Positions 23,363-32,409 of a stretch of 64,000 nucleotides of DNA are shown here, in pieces. The stretch's first letter is position 1. Every line of letters begins with the position of its first letter. The stretch is from assembly GCF_002007215.1 (NCBI RefSeq), contig NZ_MUHX01000001.1, positions 1 through 64,000 on the forward strand, given 5' to 3'. Source of the DNA: Pyramidobacter sp. C12-8. GTDB taxonomy: Bacteria > Synergistota > Synergistia > Synergistales > Dethiosulfovibrionaceae. The notes under the pieces are model-generated. The model had not been told where the DNA came from, made no database searches, and saw only the letters and a program-made list of their open reading frames with translations. The position numbers and the translations under genes were made by a program.

Positions 23363-24667
23363 ATGGACGGCGTGACTCTTTCGATTATTTCCCTTTTAAT
23401 CCTGATGATCCTGCTGTCTTTGGGCGTGCCGATCGCATTTTGTTTTAGCGGAGCGTTGTTGTTCATGGTTACATTTGGTGATATCTCGATGAAGGGTATG
23501 ATGATGTGGGGGCTCCAGCAGATTTTAAGCCCGTCGTTGCTGTGTGTGCCGCTGTTCATCTATGCAGGCTCGCTAATGAGCGGGTCAGGCATAGCAAAAT
23601 ACCTGCTTGACTTCGTTGATGTTTTCGTTGGTCGCGTCAAGGGCGGTCTCGGCATCGTTGCGATTGTTACTTGCGGCATCATGGGCGCCATTTCCGGCAG
23701 CGCATTCACTGGTCTTGCCGCGACGGGTAGCATGTTGATTCCCGAGATGGTGAAGCGAGGTTATCCACGTTCTTGCGCTACGGCGCTGATTACAGCTTCG
23801 TCGATTCTCGGCACGCTGATCCCACCCTCAACGCCAATGATCATCTTCGGTTGGGTTACTAACACGAACGTCCTTGCCTGTTTCCTGTCCACTGTAGGCC
23901 CCGGAATCCTGACAATCATCATTTTCTGTGCAATCAACATGCTTATCTGTCACAAACTTGATATGAAGCTTCTTCCTCCGCTTTCTAAACAGGAGAAACG
24001 TCGCCAAATTATCAGTAAAGGCTGGAAGGCTCTGCCGGCCATTCTAATGCCCCTTATTATTCTCGGCGGTATCTATTCCGGCGCGACGACGCCAACCGAA
24101 GCGGCGGCCGTCGCTACAGTTTACTGCTTCCCTGTCGGCTTTTTGATTTACAAGGGTTTGAAACCAAAGAATACATTCCAAATCACGAAGGACTCTGCTG
24201 TATCGGCGGGCACAATCATGGTCATGATTATGTGTTCGATGATGTTGAGCCAGACGTATGTTAGGCTTCAGGTTCCTCAGGCCATCATGGGGTCAATTTT
24301 CGGCATCACGCAGAACAAGTTTCTAATACTTCTCCTCATCAATGCCCTGTTGCTCTTTGTTGGCATGATTGTCAATGACACGACAGGCATCATTCTTGTG
24401 GCGCCGTTGCTCCAGCCGCTGGCGATGTCAATTGGTATCCACCCCGTGCATTACGCGGCTATCTTTGGCGTTAACCTCGGCATTGGCTGCCTGACTCCGC
24501 CTTACGCCTCGTTGTTGTATCTCGGCATGCGCGTCGGCAAGGTTGAGTTTTCTGATATCCTGCCGTACGTCTGTCTGTTCCTGCTAGGCTACCTGCCGGT
24601 CATGCTTGCTACGACCTACTGGCCGGCACTGTCCCTTTTCCTCCCGCGTGTTTTTGGTTACGTGTAA
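23363..24667 (+). CDS. dctM: TRAP transporter large permease (DctM)
   Basis: The 434-residue protein with about twelve spans has the DctM signatures: MILLSLGVPIAFCFSGALL, GIMGAISGSAFTGLAATGSMLIPEMVKRGYPRSCATALITASSILGTLIPPSTPMIIFGW (near 110-165), GGIYSGATTPTEAAAVA near 235, and NLGIGCLTPPYASLLYLGMRVG near 370. It forms the sodium-driven translocation unit with DctQ, delivering substrate captured by DctP into the cytoplasm. TRAP systems carry organic anions such as dicarboxylates, 2-oxo acids, sialic acid or amino acids. The neighbouring enzymes here suggest an amino-acid-like anion. Confidence 0.95.
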   Translation: MDGVTLSIISLLILMILLSLGVPIAFCFSGALLFMVTFGDISMKGMMMWGLQQILSPSLLCVPLFIYAGSLMSGSGIAKYLLDFVDVFVGRVKGGLGIVAIVTCGIMGAISGSAFTGLAATGSMLIPEMVKRGYPRSCATALITASSILGTLIPPSTPMIIFGWVTNTNVLACFLSTVGPGILTIIIFCAINMLICHKLDMKLLPPLSKQEKRRQIISKGWKALPAILMPLIILGGIYSGATTPTEAAAVATVYCFPVGFLIYKGLKPKNTFQITKDSAVSAGTIMVMIMCSMMLSQTYVRLQVPQAIMGSIFGITQNKFLILLLINALLLFVGMIVNDTTGIILVAPLLQPLAMSIGIHPVHYAAIFGVNLGIGCLTPPYASLLYLGMRVGKVEFSDILPYVCLFLLGYLPVMLATTYWPALSLFLPRVFGYV

Positions 24668-24798
24668 AAAAATAAAACTGTCGCGAGGCACGTTTTTCTT
24701 GTCCTCGTAACGTCGGGCTGTTCAGTTCCAATATTTTTACTGGCTTCAATGTACCGTGCGTAACGCACATATTCTATTTTTGTTGAGGAGGGTTTTAC

Positions 24799-25785
24799 AT
24801 GAAAAAGTTGAACGTTCTGTTTGCTGCTTTCGCTGTTTTCTACATGGGTACAGCCGCAGTTGCCGCGCCGTGGAAGCTTGCCACGATTCGTCCCGAAGGT
24901 TCAGCGATTGATATCGCGGTTCATAAGTTCGTTGACGACGTGAAGAAGGGCACCGACGGCCGCATTGATATCCAGATTTATCCGAACAGCGTTCTCGGCG
25001 ACTACACGACAGTGCAGGAGCTTGTCTCTCTCGGCTCGGTCGAGATGCAGTGTGGTTCCATGAGCTGGCAGGTCGACAAACGTCTGTCCGCCTTCATTCA
25101 ACCTTACCTTGTCAAGGACTGGGAGACAGCGAAGAAGAACTACAGCAAGGGAGCAAAGTTCACAGCTTTCTGCGAAGAGATTCTCGAGAAACAGAATGTT
25201 AAGGTCCTTGCCTATTGGCCGATTTACTTTGGCGGTATCGCTCTGACCAAAGATGTCGCCAATCCGCTTGATACCGAGAAGAAGAACCTGAAGGTTCGTG
25301 TGCCGAGCACGAAGCAGTGGGAAGCGCTTGCTGACGCCTTTGGTTTTCAGGCCACGCCACTTCCATTCTCCGAGTTCTTTACTGCGGCTCAGACTGGCAT
25401 GGTTGAGGGCATCTTCGGTGCCGGTGCTGAAAACCACTACGTGAACTTCAAGGACATAATGAAGGCTGAGATTCCCATCAACACGCACTTTGAGTGTTGG
25501 CCGCTCATCATTAACAAGGAGCTGTACGACGGACTGTCCGATGCTGATCGTGCCACTCTTGACAAGGCTGCTGCGGACTTCGAAGCTGAGCGTTGGGCCG
25601 TTGCCCCGCCTGAGACTGAAAGCTATCTCAAGAAGCTTGAAGAAAAAGGCATTAAGGTTTACCGTCCGACGCCCGAACAGCTTGAGCACTTTTCCGAGGT
25701 CGGACGCAAGGCGACATTTCCGGTCCTTGAGCAAATCTGTGGCAAGAAGGGCTATGAAGAAATCCTTGCAACGATCGTTGACTAA
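24799..25785 (+). CDS. dctP: TRAP transporter solute-binding protein (DctP)
   Basis: The 328-residue periplasmic protein has a signal peptide (MKKLNVLFAAFAVFYMGTAAVAA) and the DctP fold: PWKLATIRPEGSAIDIAVHKFVDDVKKGTDGRIDIQIYPNSVLGD, the substrate-carboxylate-binding Arg in LKVRVPSTKQWEALADAFG near residue 170, and QTGMVEGIFGAGAEN near 215. The conserved Arg means the ligand carries a carboxylate. The order dctQ-dctM-dctP is complete. A bidirectional terminator separates it from the convergent GntR gene. The exact ligand cannot be read from sequence. Confidence 0.95.
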   Translation: MKKLNVLFAAFAVFYMGTAAVAAPWKLATIRPEGSAIDIAVHKFVDDVKKGTDGRIDIQIYPNSVLGDYTTVQELVSLGSVEMQCGSMSWQVDKRLSAFIQPYLVKDWETAKKNYSKGAKFTAFCEEILEKQNVKVLAYWPIYFGGIALTKDVANPLDTEKKNLKVRVPSTKQWEALADAFGFQATPLPFSEFFTAAQTGMVEGIFGAGAENHYVNFKDIMKAEIPINTHFECWPLIINKELYDGLSDADRATLDKAAADFEAERWAVAPPETESYLKKLEEKGIKVYRPTPEQLEHFSEVGRKATFPVLEQICGKKGYEEILATIVD

Positions 25786-25836
25786 CATCTTTTTATCTGA
25801 ATTGAATTGTTGATGAAATCGAGATTCATAAGAATA

Positions 25837-25863
25837 AGCGCGCTCTCAAATTGAGGGCGCGCT
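25837..25863. terminator. bidirectional terminator between dctP and gntR
   Basis: AGCGCGCTCTCAA pairs with TTGAGGGCGCGCT (one G-T pair) around a single central base. It separates two convergent genes. Confidence 0.75.
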
Positions 25864-25892
25864 CTTAGAAAACAACGTGTTGATTAGTGCGT

Positions 25893-26579
25893 TTATTGTT
25901 CTTGTGTCTCTTCTGTCGCAGGAGCGTGCTTGTACCCCTTTTTCCAGAAGACCTCGACGTGCTTCACCATGACGCGGCGGGCCAGAGATGGATCGCCGGA
26001 CTTGATCGCCTCAAGAACTTTCCAGTGCTCCTTGCGGTCTTCTCGTGGCAACATCTTGAAATTCACCTCTTTCTGGCGCTTGATTTCACCGTTCAGTGAG
26101 TCGATCATGCGCGTCAGGTACGGATTGTCGGCTAGCCTGGCAATCGCGGCGTGGAACTTCATATGTGCCACGTTAAGTGCGGCGTCCCCGTCCTCCTCTC
26201 CTTCGCGGAGGATAGCTTCAAGTTTCTGAATCTGTTGTGGCGTGGCGCGCTGTACGCACCAGTACGCGGCCTGTCCCTCAATAAGCTTGCGGACTTCAAT
26301 GAGCTTCGCGTAAGCACTGTCGTCGAAGTCGTCCGCTTCAGGAGCATCGAGTACGTGGAGTAGAAATGTGCCTCGCCCGGGTTTTGATTCGACGATGCCA
26401 GCGTAAGCCAGAGCTTTAAGTGCCTCGCGGATGCTACTGCGGCTCACATTGAACTGCTTCGCGAGGGCGAGCTCTCCAGGCAAGCGTTCGCCAAGTTTCC
26501 ACGTGCCGTTTGCAATCTCTTTTTTCAGCTGGGCAATAATTTCAGTGTAATAGGTACCTTTCTCCAGCGGTCGAATCAT
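25893..26579 (-). CDS. GntR-family regulator, FCD (FadR) subfamily
   Basis: The 228-residue protein has an N-terminal winged helix (EIIAQLKKEIANGTWKLGERLPGELALAKQFNVSRSSIREALKALAYAGIVESKPGRGTFL, residues 12-70) and a C-terminal FCD ligand domain. The metal-site elements are LIEVRKLIEGQAAYW, HMKFHAAIARLADNPYL and MVKHVEVFW. FCD regulators sense small carboxylates or amino acids and usually repress adjacent transport and catabolic genes. Two starts are possible. I prefer the Met at 26579 because GGAG lies 9 bases upstream within the longer frame from 26594. The likely target is the 43-bp inverted repeat at 21353-21395. Confidence 0.9.
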   Translation of the reverse strand: MIRPLEKGTYYTEIIAQLKKEIANGTWKLGERLPGELALAKQFNVSRSSIREALKALAYAGIVESKPGRGTFLLHVLDAPEADDFDDSAYAKLIEVRKLIEGQAAYWCVQRATPQQIQKLEAILREGEEDGDAALNVAHMKFHAAIARLADNPYLTRMIDSLNGEIKRQKEVNFKMLPREDRKEHWKVLEAIKSGDPSLARRVMVKHVEVFWKKGYKHAPATEETQEQ

Positions 26580-26858
26580 AAAAACACGCTCCATCAGATT
26601 TGCATTTAAAATGTGTTATTGATTATTCTCTTTTTGCACTGTTTCGTTCTGTAAGTAGATTATAATCGTAGCACACATCAAAAACTCACGCAAGGCATCG
26701 AAACGTTGTGAAATATATTATTAATCACTGTGCAGAATAATATCGAGCTAATATCAAACTAACAAAAAGGCTGGGAACATATTCCCTAAGCTTTCATGTG
26801 TCAGTGGCAGCACAAATTGAATAATTTTGTACATTTTATAGGAAAGGGATTTTTGTCG

Positions 26859-28160
26859 ATGGTAAATCGTCAAAGTATTCTACTTACCATTCTCAACAAG
26901 GAAGTCAGACCGGCCCTTGGCTGTACGGGACCTGTAGCTGTTGCGTTTGCTGCGGCTGCCGCAAAGGATACTGTAGGCGGCGAACCGAAAAAGGTTCGCA
27001 TTGTTATGGACAAAGACTCGTACATCAAGAACGTTGCCGTCGGTATCCCAGGTATTGACATGCGTGGTATTGAGATCGCCGCATCGTTGGGCGCTATCGC
27101 CGGCGTTTCATCGGCGGGGCTTGAAGTACTCAAGGATGTGACGCCGTCCGATGCAGCAAAAGCCAAGGCCTTCCTGCCGAACGTTGACGTCAAGATTCAG
27201 TGGGATTTTGACAGCGTTGGCCTCTATATTGAAGCATGGGTTGCGACAGACAAGGGCGAAGGACACGTGCTTGTCGGCAAAACGCACACGAATATCATTT
27301 TCCGCGAATTGAACGGCAAGCTCATTGAAGGACAGTACGAGAAGAACTTTGATTCTGTTGTTGACCGTTCGCATGACACGATCCTTGACTATAAAATCAG
27401 CGAGATCATTGACTTCGCGAAACAGGTCCCGATTGAGGAAATCAGCATCTGCCGCGAGGCCATCGGAATGAACAAGATTATCGCCGAGCAGGGGTATAAG
27501 CCGGGTGTTGGCGAAAATTTCGGCAACGGAATTCTCGAGATCCCGTGGCCTTCCCCAATTACGAAAGCTAAGAGCTATGCGGCGGCGGCTTCTGATGCTC
27601 GCATGCAGGGACTTGAATATCCGACGATGAGTTGCGCAACGAGTGGTAATGTCGGTATCACATGTTCTATGCCGTTAATTTCCATGGGGGAGAGTCTTGG
27701 CAAATCGGAAGAAGAGATCATGCGCGCTCTTGCAGCGAGTTTCCTGCTCTGTGTACAGATGAAGAGTCTGATTGGTCGTCTCTCAATGTTCTGCGCGTGC
27801 GCGCTGGCGTCGAGTGTCGGTATCGCAGGCGGCATGGTGATGTTGCTAGGCGGTGGCACGAAAGAAGTTGATGGCGCGATACGTAACGTCGTAGGTTCTG
27901 TGTTTGGCATTTTGTGTGACGGTGCGAAGCATGGTTGTGCGCTGAAGTTGTCCATGTCCTCCGGCGTCGCGATTGAGAGCTCCTACATGGCGATGAACGG
28001 TCACTTTGTCAAGGGCGGCGATGGTTTTGTCTGCAACACAGCGGATGAGACTGTCCACCTTGTGGGGCGCATGGCCAAGGAAGGCACAGCGGGTGCCGAT
28101 CAGACGATGTGTCGCCTGCTCTACGAGCGCAACAAGATTGACTCAGCCAAGCCGTCGTAG
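26859..28160 (+). CDS. L-cysteine desulfidase / serine dehydratase alpha-like protein
   Basis: The 433-residue protein belongs to the SDH-alpha superfamily branch that includes CyuA/YhaM and archaeal L-cysteine desulfidase. Landmarks are VRPALGCTGPVAVAFAAAAAK (residues 16-36), NGILEIPWPSPITKAKSYAAAASDARMQG near 230, TSGNVGITCSMPLISM near 270, AGGMVMLLGG and GILCDGAKHGCALKLSMSSGVAIESS near 355. The Fe-S cysteines (GCTGP, GILCDGAKHGC) are kept, but the usual CTEP reads CTGP, a change beside the cluster ligand. The expected reaction is deamination of an amino acid to a 2-oxo acid in the cytoplasm. The ATG at 26859 follows GGAAAGGGA. Confidence 0.85.
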   Translation: MVNRQSILLTILNKEVRPALGCTGPVAVAFAAAAAKDTVGGEPKKVRIVMDKDSYIKNVAVGIPGIDMRGIEIAASLGAIAGVSSAGLEVLKDVTPSDAAKAKAFLPNVDVKIQWDFDSVGLYIEAWVATDKGEGHVLVGKTHTNIIFRELNGKLIEGQYEKNFDSVVDRSHDTILDYKISEIIDFAKQVPIEEISICREAIGMNKIIAEQGYKPGVGENFGNGILEIPWPSPITKAKSYAAAASDARMQGLEYPTMSCATSGNVGITCSMPLISMGESLGKSEEEIMRALAASFLLCVQMKSLIGRLSMFCACALASSVGIAGGMVMLLGGGTKEVDGAIRNVVGSVFGILCDGAKHGCALKLSMSSGVAIESSYMAMNGHFVKGGDGFVCNTADETVHLVGRMAKEGTAGADQTMCRLLYERNKIDSAKPS

Positions 28161-28313
28161 ATGCGTTGCGTCTAAAGTCTTTCCGCTGGCTGGGCGTTGT
28201 GCTAGGCCTGCGGTCCCGTTGCGTTGCCGTAACGTTCAAACGTTTTACTCTATTTTGCGTCTATATGGTTTTCAGTTTGACGGTCTTACTTTTCCGCAAG
28301 GAGGAATCTGTGC

Positions 28314-29321
28314 ATGAAAACGTTGTTGCTGAGCCAGAAGGAAGCCATGAGCTTGATTACAATGAAAGATGTTGTCGAAATCGTGGAAAAGAACTTCCGC
28401 GGCATGGGCGAAGGAAACGTCATCAACCCGACCAAGGTCAACCTTGACCTTGGCGAGACCAGCCCATACCCGCCCTATGCGGGCTACATGAACGCCATGC
28501 CGGCCTACATCGGCTGGGAGAACGTTGCCGGCATCAAGTGGGCTGGCGGCGCGCTCGGTAAACGAAAAGCCCTCGGACTGCCCTACATTTCTTCGATGAT
28601 GTTCCTCGTTGACCCCGTGACGCTCCAGTTCAAGTCCGTCATGGATAGCGCGATGATTACGAATTACCGTACTGGCGCTCAATCTGCCGTTGCAATGAAG
28701 TACCTCACGAAGAAGCGGAACATCACGTTCGGTCTGTACGGCGCTGGAATGCAGGCTCGTACGCAGGTTATGGCATTTGCTGAAATCTTTACGCTCAACA
28801 AGATCAAGGTGTATGATGTTTACACACCGGCTGCCGAGAAGTTCAAGAAAGATGTTGCTCAGTACGTGAAGAATGGCAACATTGAGATCTGCTCTGTTCC
28901 GCGTGACGTGGTCGAAGACTGTGATGCTATTGTCGCTGTCACCCAGGCCCAGAAACCGATCGTCGAAGACAGTTGGATTAGGCCGAAGCAAGTCTTCTTC
29001 CCGATGGGCAGCTGGCAGGAGTGTACGGACGAGTTCATTCTCAACGCTGACAAGATCGTCGTTGACCACATCGGCCAGTGCCTACACCGCGGTGCCTTGA
29101 AACACGTGGTGTCCGAGGGCAAGTTTTCCGAGAAGGACATCTACTGTACGATCGGCGAACTTGTTGCTGGCAAAAAGAAACTCGCATACGTCGAAGACCG
29201 CCCTGCTGAGCGCACGATTTGTATCCCGATTGGCACCGGCGCTCAGGATGTAGCTGTCGGCGGCGTCATCTACCAGCGCGCCATCGCGAAGGGTATCGGT
29301 GGCAGCTTCCAGTTCGTGTAA
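28314..29321 (+). CDS. ornithine cyclodeaminase / mu-crystallin family protein, copy 1
   Basis: The 335-residue protein has the OCD layout: N-terminal LLSQKEAMSLITMKDVVEIVEKNFRGMGEG, the substrate region NAMPAYIGWENVAGIKWAGG near 55-75, AMITNYRTGAQSAVAMKYL near 115-130, a Rossmann motif ITFGLYGAGMQARTQVMA near 138-155, and GTGAQDVAVGGVIYQRAIAKGIGG at the end. Members deaminate ornithine to proline, oxidise or reduce cyclic imines and N-alkyl amino acids, or (SbnB) hydrolyse an opine-like conjugate to 2,3-diaminopropionate. Its neighbours, opine-DH-like and serine-dehydratase genes, fit a conjugate or diamino-acid pathway better than ornithine catabolism. AAGGAGG precedes the ATG. Confidence 0.85.
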   Translation: MKTLLLSQKEAMSLITMKDVVEIVEKNFRGMGEGNVINPTKVNLDLGETSPYPPYAGYMNAMPAYIGWENVAGIKWAGGALGKRKALGLPYISSMMFLVDPVTLQFKSVMDSAMITNYRTGAQSAVAMKYLTKKRNITFGLYGAGMQARTQVMAFAEIFTLNKIKVYDVYTPAAEKFKKDVAQYVKNGNIEICSVPRDVVEDCDAIVAVTQAQKPIVEDSWIRPKQVFFPMGSWQECTDEFILNADKIVVDHIGQCLHRGALKHVVSEGKFSEKDIYCTIGELVAGKKKLAYVEDRPAERTICIPIGTGAQDVAVGGVIYQRAIAKGIGGSFQFV

Positions 29322-29421
29322 AACCGCTGGACTGAAAAGAGTGATTTCCCGGGCCGCTGCCGGATTCTTGTCCAACCGCCGTGATCAGCGTGGCGCTTCG
29401 GCCCCTGCCAAAAGCCTTTAG

Positions 29422-29441
29422 AACCTGCTGTCGCGCAGGTT
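29422..29441 (+). other. hairpin just upstream of the second OCD-family gene
   Basis: AACCTGC pairs with GCAGGTT around TGTCGC, immediately before the AAGGAGG site of the next gene. It may modulate mRNA stability or translation, but no regulator is known. Confidence 0.35.
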
Positions 29442-29465
29442 TCCCCATAAGGAGGAACGTTTCAC

Positions 29466-30470
29466 ATGAAAACCCGTCTGCTGAGCCAGGATATGATCAA
29501 GAGCCTCATCACGATGAAAGACGTCGTGGACGTCGTCGAGAAGACATACCACGGCATGGGCGAAGGTACCGTTATTAACCCCGCCAAGGTGAACCTTGAC
29601 CTTGGCGAAACTGCCGAATACCCGCCGTACAAGGGCTTCATGAACGCCATGCCCGCGTTCATCGGCTTCGAGGACATTGCGGGCCTGAAGTGGGCTGGCG
29701 GCAACCTCGGCATGCGTCCGCTCATGGACCTGCCCTATGTCTCTGCCCTGCTTATGCTGGTCGACGCTCCGACGCTCCAGTTTATCGGCGTCATGGACAG
29801 CGCTCACATCACGAACTTGCGCACCGGCGCCCAGTCTGCCGTCGCTTCGTGCTATCTCACGAAGAAGCGCAATATTACGCTGGGGCTTTACGGCGCCGGC
29901 ATGCAGGGGCACACCCAGACCATGGCGTTCGCCGAGCGCTTTACGCTGAACAAGGTCGTCGTGTACGACGTGTTCCCCGCTGCGTCTGAGAAGTATAAGG
30001 CCGACTGCGCGCACCTTGTGAAGGACGGCAACATCGTCATCGCGAAGACGCCGGAAGAGGTCTGCAAAGATGCAGACATCATTGTCTGCGTCACCCAGTC
30101 CAAGGACAAGTACGTCAAGGACGAGTGGATCAAGCCCGGCCAGATCCTGTTCCCGATGGGCTCCTACCAGGAGTGCGAGGACAAGTTTATCAAGAACGCC
30201 GACAAAATCATTGTCGACCACATCGAACAGTGCATGCACCGCGGTGCTCTGAGCGGCCTTTATGAGAAGGGCGAGCTCAAGGAGAGCGACGTGTATGCTA
30301 CGATCGGTGAAGTCGTCGCCAACAAGAAGAGTGTCGTCCCGGTCGAAGAGAGCCATGAGCGCATTCTCTGCCTGCCGATCGGCACCGGTTCGATGGACGT
30401 TGCTGTCGGCGGCATCGTGCTTGAGCGTGCCAAGGAAAAGGGCGTTGGCGGAGAGTACGAGTTCGTATAA
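29466..30470 (+). CDS. ornithine cyclodeaminase / mu-crystallin family protein, copy 2
   Basis: This 334-residue protein is collinear with the upstream OCD-family gene and clearly its paralogue (MKTRLLSQDMIKSLITMKDVVDVVEKTYHGMGEG against MKTLLLSQKEAMSLITMKDVV). The NAD-binding ITLGLYGAGMQGHTQTMAF, the substrate-side NAMPAFIGFEDIAGLKWAGG and the C-terminal GTGSMDVAVGGIVLERAKEKGVGG are kept. Differences in the binding region suggest a related but not identical substrate. Its codon use is more GC-rich than the gene before it, so the pair may not be a very recent duplication. The two could also form a hetero-oligomer, as in some OCD-fold dehydrogenases. AAGGAGG lies 9 bases before the start. Confidence 0.85.
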   Translation: MKTRLLSQDMIKSLITMKDVVDVVEKTYHGMGEGTVINPAKVNLDLGETAEYPPYKGFMNAMPAFIGFEDIAGLKWAGGNLGMRPLMDLPYVSALLMLVDAPTLQFIGVMDSAHITNLRTGAQSAVASCYLTKKRNITLGLYGAGMQGHTQTMAFAERFTLNKVVVYDVFPAASEKYKADCAHLVKDGNIVIAKTPEEVCKDADIIVCVTQSKDKYVKDEWIKPGQILFPMGSYQECEDKFIKNADKIIVDHIEQCMHRGALSGLYEKGELKESDVYATIGEVVANKKSVVPVEESHERILCLPIGTGSMDVAVGGIVLERAKEKGVGGEYEFV

Positions 30471-30581
30471 CAACGCAGCGCACTACTCTTCCGGAGCTTC
30501 ACCCCGAGGTTTCCAACGCGAATCGCAGTTGATTTGAACTCTGGAAGGTCGTCTGCAGGGTGCCAGGCTTGCGATGATCTG

Positions 30582-30618
30582 GGGCTGTCGCGCGATATTT
30601 CGTGCCGCAGCCCTTTTT
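30582..30618 (+). terminator. rho-independent terminator
   Basis: GGGCTG(T) pairs with (G)CAGCCC and is followed by TTTTT, upstream of the first serine dehydratase gene. Confidence 0.65.
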
Positions 30619-30697
30619 CAGCGCTGTTTTATATATATTATTAGATAAATTTATGTTATGCTTTTCACTTCGTTTAAGTCATTTTGGAGGAATATCC

Positions 30698-32302
30698 ATG
30701 CCTGATTGCAGCACTTGCGGCGCGTGCATCAACAGTGATCGCGGCGGTGCAGACCGACTGCCAAGCCTCTTCGATTCCATTGGACCTGTCATGACCGGTT
30801 CGTCCAGCTCCGCCACAGCGGGCGTCCTGCGTATCGGGCGTATGGGACGATTGCTGATCGGAGGCAATCCGGACGCGATCGATCTGTATTTCTACGGCGC
30901 GCTCTCGACAACGTACAAAGGCCATGCGAGCGACGGCGCGGTTGTTGCTGGTCTGCTCGGTGAGCTCGAAGACTCCGGCCTGATTGGGAAGATGCTCAGG
31001 ATTGCCGCCGAACGCGGCATTCCGGTTCACGATCATGCCGACCCCGAATCGACGCGCAACTCGATGACCGTCGACATGGCGCTTGTGCGGAACGGCGTCC
31101 ATTACCGCATCTCCGGCGTGTCCATAGGCGGCGGCGAGATCGAGATGCAGGAGGTGGACGGCTGGCCCGTCCTGCTCCATGGTTTTGAAGACGGCGCGCT
31201 GTTCCTTGCGGACCGCCGTTTCAGCCAAAGCGAAGTCGAAGCGTTCCTCGGCCGTTCCGTCCAGTCCGTGACGGCCACGGAGTACGACGGTAAAGCATTC
31301 CACACCGTTCTGACCGAGACGGCCCTGACAGAGCCGCAGATAAACGCCCTTCGCGGCGCGTCGATCCGCGTTTACCCTCTGCGCAACCTGTGGGATTTTA
31401 AACTGAAAGACCCGGTTCCTCTGTTCGACACCTTCGCCAGCTGGCTCGCCCTTGCTGAGAAGACGTCAGCCCCCTCTGCCGCGGAGGCGTATGAAGAGCG
31501 CCGGAGCGGCGTGAGCCGCGAGTGGGTGCGCAAAAAGACGCTGACCGCCTGGAATGCCATGAAGGTGGCAGTCGAGAACGGCCTCGCTGGTCATAACCGT
31601 CTGCTGGGCGGCCTGACTCCTGGCGACGACGGCGCGAGGCTCAAGAATCTCGTTGACGCGCATCAGAATCTTTCCGGCCCCGTCGTGGGTACAGCAATCG
31701 CACGTGCGCTTGCTGTCATGGAGAGTAACGGTTCCATGCGTCAGGTCGTCGCCTGTCCGACGGCAGGCTCCTGCGGCATCATGCCTGGCTGCTTGATGAC
31801 CGCGGCAGAAAAGCTTGGTTCGAGCGACGACCAGATTATCGACGCTCTCCTGGCCGGCGCAATGACCGGCGTCCTTATCGCAAAACGCGCTCCCGTTTCC
31901 GGTGCCCTTGGCGGGTGCCAGTCCGAGATCGGCGTTTCGTCCGCTATGGCAGCAGCCGCACTGGTTCAGCTGGCCGGCGGATCGGCAAAGCAGGTCCAGG
32001 AGGCGTATGCTCTCGCGCTGAAAAATGTCCTTGGGCTCGTGTGCGATCCGGTCGCCGGTCCTGTCGAAGTGCCGTGCATCAAGCGCAACGCTATCGGCGT
32101 CGCGAATGCGTTCGCCGCGGCCGACATGGCCCTTGCCGGCATTGAGAGCATCATCCCGCCTGACGAGGTCCTTGACGCCCTGATCAACACACAACAGTAT
32201 CTGCCCCGTGAGCTTCGCGGCATGATGAGCGGCGGGCTGTGCGCGACGAAAAAAGCTCACGAGCTCAAAGACTGGTGGTACAAAAAGCTCGCGACGATGT
32301 AG
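30698..32302 (+). CDS. fused L-serine dehydratase-like protein, copy 1 (atypical beta motif)
   Basis: The 534-residue protein fuses the SDH beta domain (residues about 20-210) to the Fe-S alpha domain (about 250-530). Alpha-domain landmarks are intact: PTAGSCGIMPGCLMTAAE, APVSGALGGCQSEIGVSSAMAAAALVQLAGG, and GLVCDPVAGPVEVPCIKRNAIGVANAFAAADMAL. The normal family reaction is L-serine to pyruvate plus ammonia. Two features are odd. The protein opens with a Cys motif C4-x2-C7-x2-C10 (MPDCSTCGACINS). The invariant GPSSSHTAG of the beta domain reads GSSSSATAG here, with Ala39 for His. This points to an altered substrate or a non-catalytic partner role. The start at 30698 follows TGGAGG. Confidence 0.88.
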   Translation: MPDCSTCGACINSDRGGADRLPSLFDSIGPVMTGSSSSATAGVLRIGRMGRLLIGGNPDAIDLYFYGALSTTYKGHASDGAVVAGLLGELEDSGLIGKMLRIAAERGIPVHDHADPESTRNSMTVDMALVRNGVHYRISGVSIGGGEIEMQEVDGWPVLLHGFEDGALFLADRRFSQSEVEAFLGRSVQSVTATEYDGKAFHTVLTETALTEPQINALRGASIRVYPLRNLWDFKLKDPVPLFDTFASWLALAEKTSAPSAAEAYEERRSGVSREWVRKKTLTAWNAMKVAVENGLAGHNRLLGGLTPGDDGARLKNLVDAHQNLSGPVVGTAIARALAVMESNGSMRQVVACPTAGSCGIMPGCLMTAAEKLGSSDDQIIDALLAGAMTGVLIAKRAPVSGALGGCQSEIGVSSAMAAAALVQLAGGSAKQVQEAYALALKNVLGLVCDPVAGPVEVPCIKRNAIGVANAFAAADMALAGIESIIPPDEVLDALINTQQYLPRELRGMMSGGLCATKKAHELKDWWYKKLATM

Positions 32303-32409
32303 CGGAGCCAGGCGATTGAAATTTACGATCGAAATTCAGCGTGAAACAGAAAACGTTTTCAACATACGACCGCCCCGCGTGGTTTATTACAAAATATGGA
32401 GGAATACAT

